NCBI RefSeq assembly: GCF_002159975.1
Contig: NZ_NFJR01000002.1
Span: 186,001-250,000, forward strand
Direction of reading: 5' to 3'
DNA from: Barnesiella sp. An22
GTDB lineage: Bacteria > Bacteroidota > Bacteroidia > Bacteroidales > Barnesiellaceae
DNA length: 64,000 nucleotides
Shown here: piece after piece, positions 44,929 to 50,853 of the stretch
Numbering within the stretch: the stretch's first letter is position 1
Layout of the letters: every line of letters starts with the position of its first letter
Translations under genes and position numbers: made by a program
Notes under the pieces: generated by a model
What the model saw: the letters and a program-made list of their open reading frames with translations, nothing else
The model's database searches: none
What the model was told of the DNA's origin: nothing

Positions 44929-46722
44929 TTACATACGGTCGGGCACCTCGATGCCGAGCAGACCCATACCGGTCTTGATGACCTTGGCCACGTTGGCCGA
45001 GAGCATCAGGCGGAAGGCCCGTACCTGGGCATCCTCCTCGCGCAGGATGGCGTAGTCGTGGTAGAACTGGTTGTACTCCTTGACCAGGTCGTACACGTAG
45101 TTGGCAATGAGCGAGGGGCTATATATGCGACCGGCCTCGGCTACGACCGAGGGGAAGTCGGCCAGGTGCTGGATGAGCGAAATCTCTTTCTCGGTAGGCT
45201 CTACGTGGCTGGTATCTACGCTGTGGTAGTCGATACCGGCTTCGGCAGCCTTGCGCATCACCGAGCAGATGCGGGCGTGGGTATACTGGATGAAGGGCCC
45301 CGTGTTGCCGTTGAAGTCGATCGACTCTTTGGGGTTGAAAGTCATGTTCTTGCGGGGGTCTACCTTCAGGATAAAGTATTTCAAGGCGCCCAGGCCTACG
45401 ATGCGCGAAATTTCTTCGGCCTCTTCGGGGGTACAGCCGTCGAGTTTGCCCAGTTCGGCCGAGGTCTCGCGGGCGGTGTCGATCATCTCGTCCATCAGGT
45501 CGTCGGCATCGACTACCGTACCTTCGCGCGACTTCATCTTGCCCTCGGGCAACTCTACCATGCCGTAGGAGAAGTGCACCAGGTCTTTGCCCCATTTGAA
45601 GCCGAGCCGGTCGAGCAGTATGGAGAGAACCTGGAAGTGGTAGTTTTGTTCGTTACCCACCACATAAATCATCTTGTCGATGGGGAAGTCCCTGAAGCGT
45701 TGTTGGGCCGTGCCGATGTCCTGGGTCATGTAGACCGAGGTGCCGTCGCTGCGCAACAGCAGTTTCTGGTCCAGGCCCTCGTTCGTCAGGTCGGCCCATA
45801 CCGAGCCGTCCTCCTTGCGGAACATGAGCCCCTTTTCGAGACCTTCGAGCACTTTGGCCTTCCCTTCGAGGTAGGTCTGCGACTCGTAATAGATCTTGTC
45901 GAAGTCTACACCCAGACGGCGATACGTCTCGTCGAATCCGGCATATACCCAGTTGTTCATCATCTCCCAAACCCGACGTACTTCGGGGTCGCCGGCCTCC
46001 CATTTGCGCAGCATCTCGCGAGCCTCCTGCATGAGGGGCGATGCGGCTTCGGCCTCTTCGGCCGTCATGCCCTTGGCCTCGAGCTCTTTGAGCTCCTCCT
46101 TATAGTGCTTGTCGAAGAGCACGTAGAAGTCGCCGATGAGGTGGTCGCCCTTCTTGCCGGCCTTTTCGGGCGTGATGCCGTTGCCCCACTTCTCCCAGGC
46201 CAGCATCGACTTGCAGATGTGGATACCCCGGTCGTTCACGATGTTGGTCTTCACCACCCGGTTGCCGTTGGCTTGCAGAATTTTCGAGAGGCTGTATCCC
46301 AGCAGGTTGTTACGTACGTGACCTAAGTGCAGCGGCTTGTTGGTGTTGGGCGAAGAGTATTCGACCATGATGAGCGGAGCATCGGGGGCAGCCTGGCGGA
46401 TACCGAATTGAGCCTCCTCGTCGATGTGGTGCAGCATCTCGCTCCAGAACGCCGGAGCGATAACCAGGTTGAGGAACCCTTTGATTACGTTGAACGAGGC
46501 AACGGCAGGTTCATGCTCCTTCAGGTATTCGCCAATCTCCTGAGCCGTAGCTTCGGGAGCTTTGTGCGAGGCCTTCAAGAAGGGGAAGACCACGAGGGTA
46601 AGGTTGCCTTCGAACTCTTTTTTCGTCTTCTGGGGATTGGTCGTCCCGGGGGCCGCGTCGACTCCATACAAGGCTTTCACGGCCTTGGCGGCGGCATCGG
46701 ATATGATTTGTTCTATTTTCAT
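44929..46722 (-). CDS. argS: Arginyl-tRNA synthetase
   Basis: Charges tRNA-Arg. The 597-residue protein has an N-terminal Arg-S domain (about 1-100), the HIGH motif as NTNKPLHLGHVRNNLLG near 130, and the degenerate KMSKS region KMKSREGT near 400. The C-terminal anticodon-binding domain holds the FYHDYAIL helix. It is the first gene of the argS-BI-1-cysS operon. The 65-bp segment that carries its promoter is present twice upstream (46752-46816 and 46837-46901). The proximal copy has a full consensus, and the distal copy has lost the last G of the -7 box. Confidence 0.97.
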   Translation of the reverse strand: MKIEQIISDAAAKAVKALYGVDAAPGTTNPQKTKKEFEGNLTLVVFPFLKASHKAPEATAQEIGEYLKEHEPAVASFNVIKGFLNLVIAPAFWSEMLHHIDEEAQFGIRQAAPDAPLIMVEYSSPNTNKPLHLGHVRNNLLGYSLSKILQANGNRVVKTNIVNDRGIHICKSMLAWEKWGNGITPEKAGKKGDHLIGDFYVLFDKHYKEELKELEAKGMTAEEAEAASPLMQEAREMLRKWEAGDPEVRRVWEMMNNWVYAGFDETYRRLGVDFDKIYYESQTYLEGKAKVLEGLEKGLMFRKEDGSVWADLTNEGLDQKLLLRSDGTSVYMTQDIGTAQQRFRDFPIDKMIYVVGNEQNYHFQVLSILLDRLGFKWGKDLVHFSYGMVELPEGKMKSREGTVVDADDLMDEMIDTARETSAELGKLDGCTPEEAEEISRIVGLGALKYFILKVDPRKNMTFNPKESIDFNGNTGPFIQYTHARICSVMRKAAEAGIDYHSVDTSHVEPTEKEISLIQHLADFPSVVAEAGRIYSPSLIANYVYDLVKEYNQFYHDYAILREEDAQVRAFRLMLSANVAKVIKTGMGLLGIEVPDRM

Positions 46723-46750
46723 CTCTCTACTTTATTAAATATATGGGGTA

Positions 46751-46782
46751 CAAAGATAGTGAAAGGCGAGCGCAGAGGCAAA
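46751..46782 (-). promoter_or_regulatory. Proximal argS promoter (full consensus)
   Basis: Minus strand: TTTG (46782-46779), 20-bp spacer, TATCTTTG (46758-46751). The transcript would start near 46744, only about 20 nt before the argS ATG. A palindrome (46785-46799) lies directly upstream of the -33 box. Confidence 0.8.
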
Positions 46783-46901
46783 TGGAAAACGAAGTTTTCG
46801 ACATTTGACAGTGCCGAGCCGCCTCCTTTCTTCTGGAAAGATAGTGAAAGACGAGCGCAGAGGCAAATGGAAAACGAAGTTTTCGACATTTGACGGTGCC
46901 G
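46752..46901. repeat. Two direct 65-bp repeats carrying the argS promoter
   Basis: Copies 46752-46816 and 46837-46901 are identical except for two G/A differences by eye and repeat with an 85-bp period. Each contains a -33/-7 pair reading toward argS and the palindrome GAAAACGAAGTTTTC (46785-46799 and 46870-46884). The distal copy ends -7 in TATCTTTC instead of TATCTTTG, because the repeat boundary falls there. The short segment between copies is unrelated. Confidence 0.95.
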
Positions 46902-46906
46902 GGAAT

Positions 46907-46941
46907 AAAAGAGCCCCACCTGTTCGCAGTGAGCAAGTGGG
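46907..46941 (-). terminator. Terminator after lysO
   Basis: CCCACTTG pairs with CAGGTGGG with one G-T pair in the stem. On the minus strand GCTCTTTTATT follows. It separates lysO from the duplicated argS promoters. Confidence 0.65.
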
Positions 46942-46978
46942 TATGGGCAGGACCAAATCGTTGTCGCGACCGGCCGTT

Positions 46979-47605
46979 TCAACAAAAGGCATTGATGAGG
47001 ATCGGTACGCTCACCTCGAGTACGATACCATGCAGAACGGCGATGGGTATGAGCTCTTCGCCTCGCGTGGTATTGCGCACAATCATGGGCAGGCACACAT
47101 CCATCGAGTTGATGCCGGCCACCGATATGGGCACCAGTCGTCCGCCCCAGCGGGCCAACGTAGGAGTGCCAAAGAGGGCAATCATTTCGCGTATGACGTT
47201 GGCAAGCAGAGCCACGGTAGCCAGTTCGGTAGCGCCCTGCACGCCGAGGGTTGCACTCTTGAGGTCGGCAATCAGCACCGACGAGAGCGAGTAGTATCCG
47301 AACCCGCTCCCCACAAGCAGGCAGTCGCTGAGGTTACGCCCGTGCAGCAGCAATACCCCTATGGCCGAGAAGAGCAGGGTGCCGGCGATGGTAAAGAGGG
47401 GCAGCAGCGACATGCGAGGATTGAGCGAGCGGACCAGCTGGCGCAAGTCGGTGGCACTGCCCAGACTGATGCCTACTTGCAGGATGAGCAGCGAGAGGAT
47501 AATCATAGGCAGGTCGTGCCCGTGCAGCCAGTCGGGTGCCTGGTTTGAAAGTCCCAGCGCAATACCGGCCACGAAACATCCCAGAATGAGCAGATTCTCT
47601 TTCAT
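46979..47605 (-). CDS. LysO-type exporter, large C-terminal part
   Basis: A 208-residue membrane protein that corresponds to the larger C-terminal portion of the lysine exporter LysO (YbjE). It has five or six helices, including PMIILSLLILQVGISLGSATDLRQLVRSLNP near 33-63, GSGFGYYSLSSVLIADLKSATLGVQGATELATVALLANVIRE near 98-140 and GRLVPISVAGINSMDVCLPMIVR near 153. Its start overlaps the stop of the small N-terminal partner by 4 nt (ATGA). The protein is therefore made as two chains that probably assemble. Export of lysine or a lysine analogue is inferred from family knowledge. Confidence 0.85.
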   Translation of the reverse strand: MKENLLILGCFVAGIALGLSNQAPDWLHGHDLPMIILSLLILQVGISLGSATDLRQLVRSLNPRMSLLPLFTIAGTLLFSAIGVLLLHGRNLSDCLLVGSGFGYYSLSSVLIADLKSATLGVQGATELATVALLANVIREMIALFGTPTLARWGGRLVPISVAGINSMDVCLPMIVRNTTRGEELIPIAVLHGIVLEVSVPILINAFC

Positions 47606-47880
47606 AGTTTACCTCCTTTCTTGAAGAAGATCCGTTGGGCAGCCCGGGCAGCCACGATGCTGCCGACTACGCCCAGGCAGGCAATGACCAGAGCTTGCCA
47701 GCCAAATCGGTACAGGTTGTCGATGAGGTCGCGGTTAGACCCTATCGAAATACCGAAAACAAACAACAGCAGGCATACGGTGGCCTGAATGCCCCATTTC
47801 GTAGCCTTTACGCAGGAGCGTCCCCGCAGGAGCATCCCTACGCCTATGCCTATGGCGAGTAAGATGAGAATGCGAAACAT
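47602..47880 (-). CDS. LysO-type exporter, small N-terminal part
   Basis: A 92-residue protein with three hydrophobic helices (MFRILILLAIGIGVGMLL; ATKWGIQATVCLLLFVFGISIGSN; ALVIACLGVVGSIVAARAAQRIF). It equals the N-terminal portion of single-chain LysO of enterobacteria. It overlaps its larger partner by 4 nt in a different frame, so the split is genuine unless both reading frames were joined by a recent frameshift. The frame is open up to 48054, but ATG 47880 starts at the hydrophobic N-terminus. It is preceded by a leader of about 300 nt rich in hairpins. Confidence 0.8.
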   Translation of the reverse strand: MFRILILLAIGIGVGMLLRGRSCVKATKWGIQATVCLLLFVFGISIGSNRDLIDNLYRFGWQALVIACLGVVGSIVAARAAQRIFFKKGGKL

Positions 47881-48186
47881 AGTTGTACACGCTTTTGTGC
47901 AGCACTTCTCCGTCGGCCGTATATGCCGAGGGTTACCTGGCTGCAATGATGGTAATATAGAGTTTGATTGAGTCTGGGGCGAGGTGCTTGCCCCGGTCGG
48001 GAGTTGTGCCGATAGCGGTGCCACTACTCCCTTTATAGAAGGGGAATGGCTCAAATGAACCCGCTGAACCAGTGGACATACACCGTGGGCGAGGTAGGCG
48101 ATGCGTTACCTCGAACGATGGAAAATCGAACTTTGTTCAGTACTAATATCATACAAATAAGCGTATAAAAATTCGATGCAAAGGTA
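47881..48186 (-). promoter_or_regulatory. Long structured leader of the lysO operon
   Basis: A -7 box TACCTTTG (48179-48186, minus strand) would start a leader of about 290 nt. On the minus strand it can fold into consecutive hairpins. AGGTA/TACCT lies near 48097-48113 and GGTTCA with TGAGCC near 48050-48071. GGGAGT with ACTCCC encloses a GTG-rich stem at about 47999-48030, and GGGGC/GCCCC lies near 47976-47994. I do not recognise a known family; a lysine riboswitch was considered but its conserved core is not evident. Confidence 0.4.
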
Positions 48187-48400
48187 GCTATCTTTTGTGG
48201 AGTCCCAATAGGAAGGGTCTCTTCTTAATATAATTTAATAGATGTGCCGGCCTCTTTGCATTCGTTGGCTTATGGGTGTCAGGAGCCCGATGGTGGAGCG
48301 GGTGGGTTGACCGGGGAACAGACGGTTGTGCCGCGATTGGTAAGGGATGCTCTTTTCCTGCGGAGGGCAATTGCTTGCGTGTGGATTGTCCTCGTGGAGA

Positions 48401-48441
48401 CAAAAAGGGCTGTACCGCGATTGGAAAACGGCACAGCCCTC
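48401..48441 (-). terminator. Terminator of the cysteine-rich gene
   Basis: AGGGCTGTGCCG and CGGTACAGCCCT (minus strand, one mismatch) with an 11-nt loop, followed by TTTTTGTC. The 48187-48400 stretch beyond it holds a second copy of TGTGCCGCGATTGG (48327-48340; compare 48411-48424) and nothing else recognisable. Confidence 0.85.
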
Positions 48442-48466
48442 GGTTCTTGTTATTCGATGAGCCGAA

Positions 48467-48862
48467 TTATTTCTTGGCGTTCTCCTGTTTGCAGCAGGGC
48501 GTGTTGGCTTTTTTGCAGTTGGTTTTGCAGGGAGCTTGCTTGCCACAGTTCGCATTCTGTTTGCAACAGGGCGTTTTGCAGTTTGTGTTGCAGGGAGCCT
48601 GTTTGCCGCAGTTGGCATTCGACTGGCATTTTTTCTGGCAGTTGGCTTTGCACTCTTTGCCGGTGCAGTTGGTGCACTTGCACGCTTGGCAATTCCCTTT
48701 ACACTCTTTGCATTTGCAATCGGTGCATTTGCACTCTTTCTTATTGCATTCCTTTTTGCAGCACTCGGTTTTCGCTTTGTTGTCGGTTGTGTTTTGAGCA
48801 ACAGCCGGTAAAGCGATGATCGAAGCGGCGGCAATGCAGGCCATAATAAGTAATTTCTTCAT
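48467..48862 (-). CDS. Exported cysteine/lysine-rich, metallothionein-like protein
   Basis: 131 residues. Signal peptide 1-22 (MKKLLIMACIAAASIIALPAVA) with an AVA cleavage site. The mature 109 residues contain 25 cysteines (23%), many lysines and asparagines, and no aromatic residues or histidine. Residues 34-79 hold dense C-K-C, C-C and C-x2-C clusters (KCTDCKCKEC). Residues 82-102 and 103-126 are a tandem repeat (NANCGKQAPCxTNCK then PCCKQ). This composition suggests thiol-based metal binding in the periplasm or outside the cell, or a disulfide-rich secreted protein. I know no named family for it. It has a full-consensus promoter and its own terminator, so it is an independent, probably well expressed gene. 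Confidence 0.85.
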   Translation of the reverse strand: MKKLLIMACIAAASIIALPAVAQNTTDNKAKTECCKKECNKKECKCTDCKCKECKGNCQACKCTNCTGKECKANCQKKCQSNANCGKQAPCNTNCKTPCCKQNANCGKQAPCKTNCKKANTPCCKQENAKK

Positions 48863-48893
48863 AGGTCTTGTGTATTTTAGTGAGATTACGTTG

Positions 48894-48924
48894 CAAATAT
48901 AATACGAAGTCGTTGTGCCTCAAA
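48894..48924 (-). promoter_or_regulatory. Promoter of the cysteine-rich gene
   Basis: Minus strand TTTG (48924-48921), 19-bp spacer, TATATTTG (48901-48894): a perfect match to the Bacteroidota consensus, giving a leader of about 25 nt. Confidence 0.8.
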
Positions 48925-49043
48925 TACAACGACTCTTATTTTTTCAAAAAAGCAGGCACAAGGTTTGTAAAAGGTGTAAAATCGTACTGATTCTTATCTG
49001 TACCGTACGCTCTTTACGGACTCTTTCTTCTGGTGGTCTGCGC

Positions 49044-49225
49044 CTCGGTTTGCACCTCTTTAGCCCCGTTGGGACCCGAAGATAGGCTGCGACTCGGCAA
49101 AGCACAAATAAATTTGCTTTTGCTCTCGGCTTGCACCTCTTTGGCTCCGTTGGGACCCGAAGACAGGCTGCGCCTCGGCAAAGCACAAATAAATTTGTTT
49201 TTGCTCTCGGCTTGCACTATCTTTG
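49044..49225 (+). repeat. 81-bp tandem repeats upstream of the GHL10 gene
   Basis: Two near-identical 81-bp units (49044-49124 and 49125-49205) are followed by the start of a third that runs into the promoter. Each unit starts CTCGG, contains TTGCAC, CCGTTGGGACCCGAAGA, CTCGGCAAAGCACAAATAAA and TTTG, and carries the -33 element. Where the real promoter has CACTATCTTTG, the earlier units have CACCTCTTT(G/A), so their -7 is degenerate. Because 81 is divisible by three, open frames run through the repeats on both strands; I do not regard these as genes. The 48925-49043 stretch before the repeats shows nothing clear. Confidence 0.95.
49194..49225 (+). promoter_or_regulatory. Promoter of the GHL10 gene
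   Basis: TTTG (49194-49197), 20-bp spacer, TATCTTTG (49218-49225). It lies about 23 nt before the ATG at 49249 and so rules out the in-frame start at 49033. Confidence 0.8.
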
Positions 49226-49248
49226 ACACAAAAACAAAATTCAAGACA

Positions 49249-50745
49249 ATGAAACTTAAAATTTATTTATCGCTACTGTTGCTCGTTTGCCTCGGTGGCA
49301 GCCTGGTACGGGCCGACGAGCACCCGAAACGGGAGTTCCGTGGAGCGTGGATTCATACGGTGGGGCAGAGCCGTTACCGCGATATGGACCGGGATTCCAT
49401 GCAGCGCTATTTCAATGGAATGTTGGACAGTCTCCAGCACATCGGCATCAATGCGGTGATTTTCCAGGTGCGCCCTACGGCCGACGCCTTCTATCCCTCG
49501 CAGTTGGAGCCGTGGAGCAAATATCTCACGGGGCAGCAAGGGGTGGCTCCCAACCCTATGTGGGACCCGCTGCAATATCTGATTGACCAGTGCCATGCCC
49601 GCAATATGGAGTTGCACGCCTGGCTCAATCCCTACCGGGTGGGGACGGTCGGAGCCGAGCCGCTGGCACCGTCGCACATCTATTACAAGCATCCCGAGTG
49701 GTTCGTCCAATATGGTAAACAGCTCTATTTCGACCCGGGATTGCCCGAGTGCCGCGAGTTTATCGGCCGGGTGGTCGACGATATTGTGACTCGCTACGAT
49801 GTCGATGCCATCCACATGGACGACTATTTCTATCCCTATCCTATTGCCGGCAGCGAGTTCCCCGACGATAACAGCTACGCCCGCTATGGTAACGGTATGG
49901 AGCGGGGTGACTGGCGTCGCGAGAATGTGAACCTGCTCATCAAGGAGTTGAGCGGGATTATCAAGACGCGCAAACCCTGGGTGCGCTTCGGTATCAGCCC
50001 CTTCGGTATCTACCGTAACCAGAAGAGCGACCCCGACGGCAGTGCGACCAACGGCTTGCAGAACTACGACCAGCTTTATGCCGATGTGCTGCTGTGGACC
50101 CGTAACGGTTGGGTGGACTACATGTTGCCGCAACTCTATTGGGAGATTGGTCACAAGGCGGCTTGTGTCGAGACGCTTATCTATTGGTGGAACAACCATG
50201 CCAACGGCCGGCACCTCTATATCGGGCAGGATGTGGTGCGCACCATGAATGCTACCGACGTGAATCCCATCTACACACAGTTGAACCACAAGATGCAGTT
50301 GAGCCGCTACCTCGACCACGTGGGGGGCAACTGTTTCTGGCCGGGCTACTCGTTGCTCGAGAATTACAAGGGTATAGCCGACGACTTGCGCAACTACTAC
50401 CACGCCGTACCTGCCCTTATCCCGGCTTATACCTTTATCGACAGCAAGGCTCCGGCCGAGGTGAAGGGGCTCAAGGCCAAGTGGACTCCCGACGGTTACG
50501 AGCTGCAATGGAAACGCAAGGAGACCAAAGACGAGATGCAGAAACAGATTTACTTCTGTGTCTATCGCTTTACCCCGAGCGAGAAGATTAACCTCTACGA
50601 TACCTCTCATCTGGTGACGGTGACCCGAGATACCCGCTGCCTGCTCCCCTATAAACGGGGTACTCGCGAGTATGTCTATGTGGTGACGGCTGTAGACCGC
50701 ATGCACAACGAGAGCGACGGCAAGAGCAAGAAAGTGAAATTGTAA
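49249..50745 (+). CDS. Exported GHL10 (DUF187) glycoside hydrolase-like protein
   Basis: A 498-residue secreted protein with signal peptide 1-22 (MKLKIYLSLLLLVCLGGSLVRA). Residues about 30-370 are the glycosyl-hydrolase-like 10 TIM barrel (REFRGAWIHTVGQSRY; NAVIFQVRPTADAFYPSQLEPWS; HAWLNPYRV; DAIHMDDYFYPYP; RFGISPFGIYRN; DYMLPQLYWEIG). The acidic pair in HMDDYF is the likely catalytic region. A fibronectin-III-like domain follows at about 405-498. Related proteins act on peptidoglycan-like or plant/host glycans; the substrate is not settled. Transcription starts within a set of 81-bp tandem repeats. A hairpin follows. Confidence 0.88.
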   Translation: MKLKIYLSLLLLVCLGGSLVRADEHPKREFRGAWIHTVGQSRYRDMDRDSMQRYFNGMLDSLQHIGINAVIFQVRPTADAFYPSQLEPWSKYLTGQQGVAPNPMWDPLQYLIDQCHARNMELHAWLNPYRVGTVGAEPLAPSHIYYKHPEWFVQYGKQLYFDPGLPECREFIGRVVDDIVTRYDVDAIHMDDYFYPYPIAGSEFPDDNSYARYGNGMERGDWRRENVNLLIKELSGIIKTRKPWVRFGISPFGIYRNQKSDPDGSATNGLQNYDQLYADVLLWTRNGWVDYMLPQLYWEIGHKAACVETLIYWWNNHANGRHLYIGQDVVRTMNATDVNPIYTQLNHKMQLSRYLDHVGGNCFWPGYSLLENYKGIADDLRNYYHAVPALIPAYTFIDSKAPAEVKGLKAKWTPDGYELQWKRKETKDEMQKQIYFCVYRFTPSEKINLYDTSHLVTVTRDTRCLLPYKRGTREYVYVVTAVDRMHNESDGKSKKVKL

Positions 50746-50790
50746 CCGGTCTTGTCGAGACCGAACGAATTTGGTGGCGTTGGCTGCCAA

Positions 50791-50832
50791 GGAGGCCACC
50801 CCCGGTTGAGAGGCGGCCTCCTCTTGTTTTTT
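50791..50832. terminator. Terminator between the GHL10 and AAA genes
   Basis: GGAGGCC (50791-50797) and GGCCTCC (50815-50821), followed by TCTTGTTTTTT on the plus strand. It lies between convergent genes. Confidence 0.85.
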
Positions 50833-50853
50833 AATGTTGGGTTTTCGGGACGG

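Noticed and set aside
47881-48180. Lysine riboswitch before lysO
   Set aside because: The conserved L-box core segments are not recognisable by eye; reported only as an unassigned structured leader.
48235-48834. 199-codon frame overlapping the cysteine-rich gene on the same strand, and frames opposite it
   Set aside because: The internal DNA repeats of the cysteine-rich gene keep all frames open; only the 48467-48862 frame has a signal peptide, a correct promoter and a terminator.
49014-49244. 76-codon minus-strand repeat protein in the 81-bp tandem repeats
   Set aside because: Period 81 is divisible by three, so the frame stays open by chance; no ribosome site, no family, and the region carries promoters for the opposite strand.
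49033-49248. N-terminal extension of the GHL10 protein through the repeats
   Set aside because: The promoter -7 box at 49218-49225 lies after this start, and a normal signal peptide begins at 49249.
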